Of a stretch of 64,000 nt of DNA, positions 33,841 through 46,668 are shown piece after piece. The stretch is from Dipteris shenzhenensis (Eukaryota; Polypodiophyta; Polypodiopsida; Gleicheniales): the NCBI GenBank assembly GCA_047967505.1, contig CM106539.1; one strand, 5' to 3'. The notes under the pieces are model-generated. The model did not search any database and was not told the origin of the DNA. It saw nothing but the letters and a program-made list of their open reading frames with translations. The position numbers and the translations under genes were made by a program. Numbering within the stretch: the first letter of the stretch is position 1; every line of letters begins with the position of its first letter.

Positions 33841-35328
33841 AAGTGAGGCCCAAGGCCCCCTCTGTTTCCCTTGCAAATGGTGGGCAAGAAAGGAGCCTGG
33901 CTCACTAAAGAAGATGTGAGATTTGTCAACATAGAAGCTAGAGAGACAAAGCTTAGTTTCATAACATAGCCATGAGTGAGTCTAGAGCCAAGGGAACAAT
34001 GGAATGGAGAAGTCACATAGCAAGAACAAGAGGGTAGATGCTAGAATGGTATGGAGGGGTCACACTGAGATCCTTTGCAAGACAAGTTGGAGTATCTAAG
34101 GTTCTTTGACATTGAGAAGACAAATAGGATCCCATTGAGTCCCTCTTTGGAGGAACACAAGATCTTCACCATCTTTTCATAGAGGCAACTAGACTGCTTT
34201 TGTATCTTTTGATATGGCAAGAAGCACTGAAACTCATTGATATCTCTAATCAACGTTATATCAGCCAAGTATAGGACCAAAGAGGATTTTGAGATTGTAC
34301 ATCCAAGGGGATAGTTGGGTAAATTAGTCACAAATTGGGTTCATAGTGAGGAAGACATGGCTCTTCTAAAGGTAGAAGGAACAAAAGGCCTAAAGCCTTC
34401 TCATGATGTCACATGGGCTTGGGTGTATAAACAAACCCATATATATTGGAAAGACCAAATATATAAAGATAAAAGCTTGGATGTAATCATAGAGCAATAG
34501 GTGGAAGAAACAAAGGGATGAGAAGCATGGGGAAGAGCTTGCATAGTTTCTTTACATCATCAGATTCACTCCATTTGTGAGAAGGTAGAAATCAACAAGT
34601 CTAGATGATCTATTATTCGACTATGACTATCATTGAAGATACTATATCATTATCTAGCTAACATGTGACTTCTTTTCATAGTTGTGAGTGCAGGCAAGAT
34701 CCTTTCTTCCATTTTATTTGATATACCCATGACTAAGGCCTTATAAAATTTTTTTCTAAACTATGCTTTTTCGACCACATGAAGTTGCTTCCCACAACAA
34801 TGAGAAAGATGATATTCACCAAATTTGGTCTCTTGGAGTATTGCACTATTTTGACTTAGTGCCACTTATCTTGTTTTGTTTTGTTTATTCCCTTCGATAA
34901 GTTGTTGCCATCTAGTCTAAGAGAATGTTTCCTAGACACACTCTAAGGTGGGATAGAAAATGTAATGACTTGCTCTACCCCCTACCTACTAGCCTATTTC
35001 CCCTTCCTACTACTCTACTCATCCCCTTTTCTTTTATTTCCCCCTTCCCTCCTAGTTGCTTTGAGCTAGATCTTAGCCAATTTTCAGTTTGTGGTGCCAA
35101 CATGTTTTTGGGTTGGTCTTCTTCCTATACAAGGGACACCTCCTCCCTTTCACTTTAGCTAGCCCTAGCCTTGCTACGCCTAGTAGCCCCTCATATTAAC
35201 TCGGATGTATAAAAGTTATTAGACAATGTGATTAATCCTCCACCAACCTTGGCCCTTTAGGGATAATGAAACTCTCTTGCCTAGTTTGCTTTGCCAATGA
35301 CCGAATGCTTCTCCTTTGTTAGCACTAC
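33841..35328. other. No gene seen
   Basis: AT-rich sequence without recognised domains or RNA genes. The short open frames are not supported. Confidence 0.4.
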
Positions 35329-35560
35329 TTGCAAAGGAAATGCCCTCATTATACTTTTTTTCAAGGTGTCCCTCTAATCAATTTATGCCACGTCCATGCC
35401 AATCATCGCATCCCCATGTCCATTCTAATTTTCTCCACAGGAAGTGCTCTCATTAGACTTTTTTTTGAAAGTGTCCATCTAATCATTTTATGCCACGTCC
35501 TTGCCAATCATCCCATGCCCATGTCCATTCTAATTTTCTTCACCCCTGCTCGGCCCCCCT
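35329..35560. repeat. Tandem duplication of about 113 bp
   Basis: The block CATTA.ACTTTTTTT..AA.GTGTCC.TCTAATCA followed by TTTATGCCACGTCC.TGCCAATCATC and CCATGTCCATTCTAATTTTCT occurs twice in succession. The 97-residue frame over it is a translation of this repeat. Confidence 0.75.
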
Positions 35561-35989
35561 CCCTTCCCCAAAATCAACTTATGAGCATCCTCCTCTATCC
35601 ATATACTCTAATGTTTTATTGAAAATCGAATAATGAAGGAAGTGCTATCGAGCACATCATGTGCTCTCTTGTAGGACTTTATATCTCTTTAAAAGTTCTA
35701 CCTCAGATGTGAGATCATTTTCTCCCTCATTGCGCTAGTGGTCTGATACCATCCCATGGGATGAGAGTGACACGAGTCCTGATATTTTGGCACCGGTAAT
35801 GATATTTTGGCCATATTTAAATTATGTAATGCGATAAAAATGTGCAATCTACAACGAATTATCAGAGTGGCTAGTGGTTAAAACTTTGCTCTTTGATAAA
35901 GTAGATCGTTGATACCTACTTGTGAGTAAATTAGAGATTAAATAATTAAAAGCCTTTGCCATCATGATCAATGACTCAGATTATTGATA

Positions 35990-36340
35990 GTTGATCAGAT
36001 TAGATGGCTCTATCATTACAAGGGGGACAGAGAGAACATGCTCAAGGGATAATAATGGGGTACAAGATGGCTTATGCTAAGGTGTATCTGTCAACAATTA
36101 CAAGAGTCCTTTTGTAGATGGGAATCCTTGTCTTTAGACTCCTTCACACACATAAGTGCTCGATGGCTCAGATTGGTGACATCAGCAGGCCGTTGATCAG
36201 GATAGATGGTTTTTTCATCACTTGATCGTGATGGGGAGAGAACAATGCTCAAGGGATAATAATGGGACACAAGATAGCTTTTGTCAACAAGTGCAAGAGC
36301 TCTTTCAATAGATGGGAAACCTCATCTTTTGACTCATTCA
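35990..36340. repeat. Tandem duplication of about 200 bp
   Basis: The phrases GATCAG.TAGATGG, GAGAGAACA.TGCTCAAGGGATAATAATGGG and ACAAGAT.GCTT recur, starting near 35995 and 36197. The copies are diverged. No coding potential. Confidence 0.7.
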
Positions 36341-37011
36341 CTCACATGGTTGAGTGACATGTAGCATTGGCATTGGCAATGACATCATTGCTTATGTCTT
36401 TCTCTTACCTTTACACCCATTGGGGGTGGTTCACACACAAAAGCACACTTATACACATAAGAGCTGTTCACATCTAAATAAGTGTCACCTCATACACACC
36501 AACCTAATGGCTAGTACCTCACCTTAGGCTATGAGATCACCAACAATCTTTCATTCCATTGATACAACTCCAGAGAGTGATCATTCCTACTCCCTCCCCC
36601 CCTCAGTAATCCTCTAGTTATTAGCATCTTCTTGTGCGCATGGTCCATTGTATTGAAGTGATTCTTTGAGTTTTTAATCTGTATAAACATGATTGAATAT
36701 TTTGATGTCACTAGGAAGGAGGAGATCTAACCTTGGAGGAGTGGACTTGGTAAGCACCCAAATAGGGAGCGTCAATGCACTACCCCTTTTGGGTGTCCCA
36801 GAGGTACTTTGAGTTTCTTAACATAGTTGGGTTCTTGGTAATGGTTTGAGGCTTTTTAATCTTTTAGCAGTTCGAATCTACACTTGAAGCAATGATTTAC
36901 ATAACAAAATGCTTTCTTTTGCACTCTTTTTGGTAGCATATCAATGCACTGCCCATTGCTATGGATAAGAGTAATTTTTGGGGTAGTATTCCATGTCTAT
37001 TTGCTTTCATG
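36341..37011. other. No gene; outlying copies of the 37-kb repeat phrase
   Basis: Contains GGGAGCGTCAATGCACTACCCC followed by TTTTGGGTGTCCCAGAGG near 36770, a diverged version of the phrase that recurs throughout the 37-kb unit. No coding region. Confidence 0.5.
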
Positions 37012-40000
37012 AGTAAAATTTTCATACAACTTCTAAAGGGTAAGAACCCCAAGAAATCCAAAAGTAGAAGAACATCAACCCATTCCCTCTTTTGGGTGTC
37101 CTAGGGGTATTTTAAGAACTAGCCTTCTTCCTTTTGATCTGCCTACTGAGTGTGCTAAAGGTCAATTCGTCTTGCAACTATTTGCATGCATCTAATTGGG
37201 TTAGGGCTTCAGGTTTGATGTAGTTGCACGTGAGATCATGGGTAGCATCCACATCTACAACAATAGCAATAGCAACATCATTGGGCATATTTTTTGCTCC
37301 CTAGCCAATGAGCATAGGCACCTTTCCTCTTTGACTTTGACTTCTGAAAGGAAGATGGTCATGCATTGGTGACACTTGTAAGCAGTGGTTATAGATGGTG
37401 GAAACACTCGAGTTATACAAAGAGGGAGATGGGAAAGATGATAGGTAATCCAATGTGAAATGGCTAATATGATGAATCTTTCTTCCAAGAAATGTTGAGC
37501 ATGGAGTTTAGTTGAATTTTTTGGTTTGCCACAAGAAGGTACCCATCAAGCTTTGCAACCTCCATGGCCACATTTAATGAAGGATATTGAAGAGTAAAGG
37601 TGCAACATTAGTGAGGAGAAGATCTAAGTGGAGGTGCAATAATAGTAAGTAAAGCACCCCTAGGATGTCCAAATTAGGGAGACCATTAATGCATTGTTTT
37701 TTTTGGGTATCCTAGGGTTTTTAAAGATGGGATATGGTTAAGAAAATTGGAAGATTGCGAATAGGGTAGCAAACCTAATGCAACCTCCATGACTACATGA
37801 GTGAAGGGAAGCTACAACACTAGTGAGTGAAGCACCCCTTGGACATCCAAACAAGGAGTGCATCAATATGCTACCTCATTTAGGTGTCCTAGGGGTATTT
37901 TAAGATGGGAGATGAGTATGGAAATGGGTAAGAGGGTAGGAAAATTTGATGCAACCTCCATGACTATATTGAATGAAGGATATTGAAGAGTGAGGGTGCA
38001 ACACTAGTGAGTAGAAGTTTGAAGTGAAGTTGTTGTCGTGCTACCTCTTTAGGAAGTCCTAGAGGAATTTTAAGATGAAAGATCGGTAAGCAAAGATGGA
38101 GATAGGGAAGATCCCACGAAACCTCCATTACAAGACTGAAGGTGCAACACTAGTGAGTACAAAGTCAAAGTGAAGGTGTGATAGTAATGAGCAAAGCAAC
38201 CCAAGACGTCCAAAATAGGGATTGTGTCAACACACTTTTAGGTGTCCTAGGGGATGGGAGATGGGTAAGAAAAGAAGGAGATGGCAAAGAGGGTAGCAAA
38301 CCCAATGCAAAATAGCTAATATGATGTATCTTTCTTCCAAGAAATGTTGCTATGGAGCATGGAGTCCATATCAAATGATTTAGTATGCCACAAAAAGGTA
38401 GTCATAGGGCTTTGCAACCTTTATGAGACTGCATTGAATGAAGGATATTCAAGAGTTAAGGTGCAACACTAGTGAGTGAAGCACCTTGGAGACATCCAAA
38501 ATAGAGAGTGTGTCAATATGTGGGCCTCTTTTACATGTCCTAGGGGTATTTTGAGAAGCAACAATCTCATAAAATTAAGAGTAGTAATTTGCTTCTATTT
38601 GATATTAGGTTTTGCCTTTTCTAAGATGCATTCACTAGAAAGGTCGAATCAATCATTTTAAAAGCACACTCTCATGGGTACAATGTTGGAAACACAACTT
38701 AGATTGAATTGCATGGCATCCTCTTTTAAGAATGATTGTTGTGCCCAATGTGACTTCTCTTGTGGTAGTTGTTTTTCAATTAGTTCAATTATCCATTGTC
38801 CAATTCCATCAGTTGATTTTTGTGCATTGTCCTTGCTCATGCCTTTAACCACCCCTTGAGAAATCAAAATAGGAAACATGTCACCACGCTACATATTTTG
38901 CATGTCCTAGGGGATTTTGAAGCTGCATAATCCATTTGAGAAGTCCCTACATAATTTAATGTGGCTTGCATTTTGTGCATATGAGGCATCTTATTGAAAT
39001 CTTGATTGTGTTACAATATTTTTAAATGTGTGATCCGTGTATTAATTAAATAATTTGTGTGTTACTTCTTTAATGTCATTTCAAGATGACAAGGAAGAAG
39101 AGCAAAAAATGTTCAAATGGTTAAGCCCCTTAAGAGGAAAGAAAATGGATCCCCCTTCTGAGTCATCAATAGGTGGGACTGAAGAACAAGAGAGAAAGGA
39201 CACTCAAACATGATACATCCTCTACTCCAAGAGATGAAAATGTAGAACACCATGAAGTACAGTTTCAACACTCTGCTTTGCATGTTGAAGGTGTTTGTGG
39301 TATGATTAGGATTTGTAAAGCTCTTGATTCATACCAATGTCTAGGCATCCAATTATGTAGGCTTATCCCATATCCCAAGGTGTGTGGGATGTCTCTTCAC
39401 TAAAAAGTGCATTTTAGATGTAGGATAACCTTCCCAAAAAAATGTATTTCACAATGTCAATTTGTAAGAGTGATGTTGAAGAGTTGGTTGTCACATATGA
39501 CATCTAAAGAGAATGCTCTCCAATTTGGAGAGAAGTTGACGTGGAATTCAAGTGGGAAGTCAATGTGGAATTCAAGTAGGAATTGCTTCCTCACATGGAC
39601 TTGAAGAAAGCTCTCCAATTTGGAAAGAAGTTGATGTCGAATTCAAGTAGGAATAGCTGCCTCATAGGGACTTGAAAATCATGTTAAATTTAATTTTTTT
39701 TGTTTGAGAAGGAAATCATAGATCCACAGCTTAGATGATTGTCAAAGAGATATCTTCCCTTCAAATAAGAAAAGGCATATAAGAGTGGTATGTACTATCA
39801 TATATCCAAGGAAAATCAATGAGATCTCTTTGTTGGTTGGCCTACTATGCATGAATTCATAAGTATTTAGTTCTTTCATGTCTTGCATTATTTGTGTTGG
39901 ATAAAAAATGAATGAATCTTCTTTTCTATCTTGTAGCATGAATGAGCATGTTATAATCAAACTAAGTCTTTGAAGCATACACATAATATATTTATTTGGA

Positions 40001-41733
40001 GGGCTTAAGAAAAAATCCTTGGTTCCCTTGACACACAAATATCTTGGAGGGAACAAGAAGTAAAGGCCATTGATACTTGCAGGGCTCAAGAAAAAATCAT
40101 TAGTTCCCATTACACAAGGATATCTTGCACGTCTCATCTACCAGGCAGACTGCTATGCAATTATTGGTAGTTAGTTTTCTTTCCTTCATTTGTTTTTTGA
40201 TATAAAATACTTTTTATCTAGGTTTAGTATAGCATAGAGTAAGAAAAGAAATGGAGAAGATAGCCGCCAAATTTCCAAAAGAGCAAGGAGCGGGACCTAA
40301 ATGAAAGCAATGGGTTCATAGTTAGCTAAAGGAGAATTGCCAATCAGATGGGAAAGGCGAGATTTCCAATCTTGTGCTAAATGAAAATTACTTTTTTTTC
40401 CAAAGAAAATGATTATTTTGTATTAAGTAAACTACAAACAATAGCTGTTTGGGTCTTGAATTGTACAGAGCCACATTTAGGTGAGGCATGGTTGGAGAGG
40501 TTATTTGCCTTGCACTTTGATGGTCTAGAGTCGTGTCCTACTTTGGAGAAGTTACAGCTCATTGCCAAATTTGATTTGAGTTTGGGAAAAAGATTATATT
40601 TCTTTCTTTGTTGAAGGCTGCCAAACCCATGAGAGACTTAATTTATGTTAATGGGAGGTATTGTTGTTTTCATAGTTCATGTTATTTTGTTTTGCTTGTT
40701 TACATACTACAACTGTAGGATCTCTTTGTTGTGACAATAATATATTTGACTTTTGTTATGTATATCGATTCAAGAGAGATATTCCTTGAAAAAGTGGAGA
40801 ACAAAGCTATTAGAGTTCTTGATGACTTGCAAGTAGTAACCACCATGGGTGTGTACACCATTAGAGACACCAAAGGAGTATCTCGTCTAACAATATATGG
40901 AGGACATCAAACTTGAAGACATAAAACATTTGTTCTTGGCTCTATGATCAAAAGAAGCAAAGCTTGAGGGTAAGGATAATAAGGGTATCAAGATCAAAAG
41001 AATAAATCTTGAGGGTAAAGGGTAGCAAGAAAGGTGAAGATCTCTCTAACTTAGAAATGGTTGCACGTATGGAAGTCTATAGAATTGTGTTTCTTATACT
41101 TTTGATGTACTTAAATTTTTCACTTATTTTGTCAAGCTTGTGTTAGCATAGGACCTACAAGAAATTCATTTTTTGGACATGTTGATAGATAGGTATCTTG
41201 CTCATTTTATCGAAGAGAATAAGACCTTGGAGATTCCCAATATGTGTAAGAATTGGGTGGAGATTGGACATGTTACATGCATGTATCCACCAAGCATGCA
41301 GAATCTCTCACAATGGGAATCAACTAGTTGTATTTAGTGGATAGACTTTTCTAAGGGATAGGTCTCAGTGAGAGAGAGATACTTGTATAAGACATTTGCA
41401 ACAATGATACCCACACAAGAAAGGACAAACAAGGTTGAGGGAAGCTATAGGTTTACATAAACACCAAATTCAACTCCTAATAAAGGTTAGAAAGAAACAC
41501 ACACGTTGAACTTGTATTCTTGTAGATGATGAGGTTATCAATGTATTATAATAAAGATTCTAATGATGAGGTGATAGGGTTTGACATATTATAATAAGGT
41601 TTGTCTTGCCTATTCTTTTTAGAGCTAGATGCATCGATTCCAACACAACATGATAAAGATTGCATGGAGATTATGATACAGTATCATCATTTTTAAGTTT
41701 GCGTTAGTGGCACAAAGCTTGGTTTGATGGTTT
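37012..41733. repeat. 4.7-kb tandem unit U1, nature unknown
   Basis: The sequence from AGTAAAATT.TCAT.CAACTTCTAAA to GGTTTGATGGTTT recurs immediately downstream at 41902-46668 with few mismatches. Its left third is a degenerate tandem array. Its right part has short plus-strand frames that stay open at equal length in both copies (39173-39403, 39407-39604) and a minus-strand frame (39742-40137). None matches a family I recognise. Charged stretches such as DDKEEEQKMFKWLSPLRGKK suggest old coding sequence. It may be an unclassified transposon without identifiable terminal repeats. Confidence 0.85.
37580..38560. repeat. Degenerate internal array of U1
   Basis: A composite phrase recurs: TGCAACACTAGTGAG, then a TCCAAA.AGGGA box, then GTGTCCTAGGGGTATTTTAAGA, then AACCTCCATGACTACAT. 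The first element lies at 37601, 37813, 37997, 38143 and 38462, giving spacings of 212, 184, 146 and 319 bp. Outliers of the GTCCTAGGGG box occur near 37.1 and 38.9 kb. The same array is in U2 at about 42470-43480. Non-coding. Confidence 0.75.
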
Positions 41734-41901
41734 TTAATATAGTTACTCATATAGGTGCACGATCCATCACAAAGATAGTAAAGCATTATGTCTTCTAAGG
41801 ACCATAGTCTTCAAACATTACATTGGCTCATGGCAACACATCTTTATATGCTTGTGAAGCGGATGACTAGATAGCCATGCACATGGACTTTGCTTAGTCC
41901 A

Positions 41902-44900
41902 AGTAAAATTGTCATGCAACTTCTAAAAGGTAAGAACCCCAAGAAATCCAAATATGGAAGCACATCAACCCATTGCCTCGTTTGGTTGTCCTAGGGGTAT
42001 TTTAAGAACTAGCCTTTTTCCTTTTGATCTGCCTAGTGAGTGTGCTAAAGGTCAATGCGTCTTGCAACTATTTGCATGCATCTAACTAGGCTAGGGGTTC
42101 AGGCTTGATGTAGTTGCACGTGAGATCATGGGTAGCATCCACATCTACAACAATAGCAATAGCAACATCATTGGGCATATTTTTTGCTCCCTACGCAATG
42201 AGCATAGCCACCTTTCCTCTTTGACTTTTACTTCTGAAAGGAAGATGGTCATGCATTGGTGACACTTGTAAGCAGTGCTTATACATGGTGGAAACACTCA
42301 AGTTGTACAAAGAGGGAGATGGGAAAGATGATAGTGAATCCAATGTGAAATGGCTAATATGATGAATCTTTCTTCCAAGGAATGTTGAGCATGGAGTTTA
42401 GTTGAATTTTTTGGTTTGCCACAAGAAGGTACCCATCAAGCTTTGCAACCTCCATGGCCACATTTAATGAAGGATATTGAAGAGTAAAGGTGCAACATTA
42501 TTGAGGAGAAGATCGAAGTGGAGGTGTAATAATAGTAAGTAAAGCACCCCCAGGATGTCCAAAATAGGGAGAACATTAATCCATTGTTTTTTTTGGGTAT
42601 CCTAGGGTTTTTAAAGATGGGATATGGTTAAGAAAATTGGAAGATTGGGAATAGGGTAGCAAACCTAATGCAACCTCCATGACTACATGAGTGAAGGGAA
42701 GCTGCAACACTAGTGAGTGAAGCACCCCTCAGACATCCAAACAAGGAGTGCATCAATATGCTACCTCATTTGGGTGTCCTAGGGGTATTTTAAGATGGGA
42801 GATGAGTATGGAAATGGGTAAGAGGGTAGGAAATTTTGATGCAACCTCCATGACTATATTGAATGAAGGATATTGAAGAGTGAGGGTGCAACACTAGTGA
42901 GTAGAAGTTCGAAGTGAAGGTGTTGTCGTGCTACCTCTTTAGGATGTCCTAGAGGAATTTTAAGATGGGAGATGGGTAAGCAAAGATGGAGATAGGGAAG
43001 ATGCTAGCAAACCCCAAGAAACCTCCATTACAAGACTGAAGGTGCAACACTAGTGAGTACAAAGTCAAAGTGAAGGTGTGACAGTAATGAGCAAAGCAAC
43101 CCAAGACGTCCCAAAATAGGGATTGTGTCAACGCACTTTTGGGTGTCCTAGGGGATGGGAGATGGGTAAGAAAAGAAGAAGATGGCAAAGAGGGTAGCAA
43201 ACTTAATGCAAAATAGCTAATATGATGTATCTTTCTTCCAAGAAATGTTGCTATGGAGCATGGAGTCCATATCAAATGATTTGGTATCCACAAGAAGGTA
43301 GTCATAGGGCTTTGCAACCTTTATGAGACTACATTGAATGAAGAATATTCAAGAGTTAAGGTGCAACACTATTGAGTGAAGCACACTGGAGACATCTAAA
43401 ATAGAGAGTGTGTCAATATGTGGGCCTCTTTTGGGTGTCCTAGGGGTATTTTGAGAAGCAACAATCTCATAAAATTAAGAGTAATAATTTGCCTCTATAT
43501 GATATTAATAGAGTAGGTTTTGCCTTTTCTAAGATGCATTCACTAGAAAGGTGGAATCAATCATTTTAAAAGCACACTCTCATGGGTACAGTGTTGGAAC
43601 ACAACTTAGATTAAATTGCATGGCATCCTTTTTTAAGAATGATTGTTGTGCCCAATGTGACTTCTCCTATGGTAGTTGTTTTTCAATTAGTTCAATTATC
43701 CATTGTCCAATTCCATTAGTTGATTTTTGTGCATTGTCCTTGCTCATGCCTCTTAACACCCCTTGAGAAATCAAAATAGGAAACATGTCACCACGCTACA
43801 TATTTTGCATGTCCTAGGGGACTTTGAAGCTGCATAATCCATTTGAGAAGTCCCTACATAATTTAGTGTGGCTTGCATTTTGTGCATATGAGGCATCTTG
43901 TTGAAATCTTGATTGTGTTACAATATTTTTAAATGTGTGATCCGTGTATTAATTAAATAATTTGTGTGTTACTTCTTTAATGTCATTTCAAGATGACAAG
44001 GAAGAAGAGCAAAAAATGTTCAAATGGTTAAGCCCCTTAAGAGGAAAGAAAATGGATCCCCCTTCTGATTCATCAATAGGTGGGACTGAAGAACAAGAGA
44101 GAAAGGACACTCAAGGATGGTACATCCTCTACTCCAAGAGATGAAAATTTAGAAGACGATGAAGTACAGTTTCAACACTCTGATTTCCATGTTGAAGGTG
44201 GTTGTGGTGTGATTGGGATTTGTAGAGTTCTTGATTCATACCAATGTCCAAGTATCCAAATATGCAGGCTTGTCCCATATGCCAAGGTGTGTGGGATGTC
44301 TCTTCACTAAAAAGTGCATTTTAGATGTGGGGTAACCTTCCCAAAAAAATTTATTTCACAATGTCAATTTGTAAGAGTGATGTTGAACAGTTGGTTGTCA
44401 CATATGATATCTAGAGAGAATGCTCTCCAATTTGGAGAGAAGTTAACGTGGAATTCAAGTGGGAAGTCGATGTGGAATTCAAGTAGGAATTGCTTCCTCA
44501 CATGGACTTGAAGAAAGCTCTCCAATTTGGAAAGGAGTTGATGTCGAATTCAAGTAGGAATTGCTGCCTCATAGGGACTTGAAAATCAAGTTAAATTTAA
44601 TTTTTTTTGTTTGAGAAGGAAATCATAGATCCACAGCTTAGATGATTGTCAAAGAGATATCTTCCCTTCAAACAAGAAAAGGCATATAAGAGTGGTATGC
44701 ACTATCATATATCCAAGGAAAATCAATGAGATCTCTTTGTTGGTTGGCCTACTATGCATGAATTCATAAGTATTTAGTTCTTTCATGTCTTGCATTATTT
44801 GTGTTGGATAAAAAATGAATGAATCTTCTTTTCTATCTTGTAGCATGAATGAGCATGTTATAATCAAACTAAGTCTTTGAAGCATACACATAATATATTT

Positions 44901-46668
44901 ATTTGGAGGGCTTAAGAAAAAATCCTTGATTCCCTTGACACACAAATATCTTGGAGGGAACAAGAAGTAAAGGCCATTGATACTTGGAGGGCTCAAGTAA
45001 AGGCCATTGATACTTGGAGGGCTCAAGAAAAAATCATTGGTTCCCATTACACAAGGATATCTTGCACGTCTTATCTACCAGGCAGATTGCTATGTAATTA
45101 TTGGTAGTTAGTTTTATTTCCTTCATTTGTTTTTTGATATAAAATACTTTTTATCTAGGTTTAGTATAGCATAGAGTAAGAAAATAAATGGAGAAGATAG
45201 CCACCAAATTTCCAAAAGAGCAAGGAGCAGGACCTAAATGAAAGCAATAGGTTCATAGTTAGATAAAGGAGAATTGCCAATCAGATGGGAAAGGCGAGAT
45301 TTCCAATCTTGTGCTAAATGAAAATTACTTTTTTTTCCAAAGAAAATGATTATTTTGTATTAAGTAAACTACAAAAAATAGTTGTTTAGGTCTTGAATTG
45401 TACGGATCCACGTTTAGGTGAGGCATGGTTGGAGAGGTTATTTGCCTTGCACTTTGATTGTCTAGAGTCATATCCTACTTTGAAGAGGTTACAGCTCATT
45501 GCCAAATTTGATTTGAGTTTGGGAAAAAGATTATATTTCTTTCTTTGTCGAAGGCTGCCAAACCCATTAGAGACTTTTTATATCAGTGGGAGGTATTGTT
45601 GTTTTCATAGTTCATGTTATTTTGTTTTGCTTGTTTACATACTACAAGTGTAGGATCTCTTTGTTGTGACAATAATATATTTGACTTTTGTTATGTATAT
45701 GGATTCAAGAGAGATATTCCTTGAAAAAGTGGAGAACAAAGCTATTAGAGTTCTTGATGACTTGCAGGTAGTAACCACCATGGGTGTGTACACCATTAGA
45801 GACACCAAAGGAATATCTCATCTAACAATATATTGAGGACATCAGACTTGAAGACATAAAACATTTGGTCCTGGCTCTATGATCAAAAGAAGCAAAGCTT
45901 GAGGGTAAGGATAATAAGGGTATCAAGATCAAAAGAATAAATATTGAGGGTAAAGGGTAGCAAGAAATGTGAAGATCTCTCTAACTTAGAAATGGTTGCA
46001 CGTATGGTAGTCTATACAACTGTGTTTCTTATACTTTTGATGTACTTAAATTTTTCACTTATTTTGTCAAGCTTGTGTTAGCACAGCACCTACAAGAAAT
46101 TCATTTTTTGGACATGTTGATAGATAGTTATCTTGCTCATTTTGTCGAAGAGAATAAGACCTTGGAGATTCCCAATATGTGTAATAATTGGGTGGAGATT
46201 GGACATGTTACATGCATGTATCCACCAAGCATGCAGAATCTCTCACAATGGGAATCAACTAGTTGTACTTAGTGGATAGACTTTTCTAAGGGATAGGTCT
46301 CAGTGAGAGAGAGATACTTGTATAAGACATTTGCAACAACAATACCCACACAACAAAGTAAAAACAAGGTTGAGGGAAGCTATAGGTTTACATAAACACC
46401 AAATTCAACTCCTAATAAAGGTAAGAAAGAAACACACACGTTGAACTTGTATTCTTGTAGATGATGAGGTTACCAATGTAGTATAATAAATATTCTAATG
46501 ATTAGCTGATAGGGTTTGACATATTATAATGAGGTTCGTCTTGCCTACATTTTTTAGAGCTAGATGCATCGATTCCAACACAACATGATAAAGATTTCAT
46601 GGAGATTATGATACAGTATCGTCATTTTTAAGTTTGCGTTAGTGGCACAAAGCTTGGTTTGATGGTTT
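41902..46668. repeat. 4.7-kb tandem unit U2
   Basis: Second copy of U1, separated from it by about 170 bp. Plus-strand frames at 44080-44310 (76 residues) and 44314-44511 (65 residues) have the same lengths as in U1 with several substitutions. A 30-bp duplication (AGTAAAGGCCATTGATACTTGGAGGGCTC.A, about 44965-45025) is present here only and keeps the minus-strand frame open. At 46668 the unit passes directly into the integrase region of copia copy P2. Confidence 0.85.
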
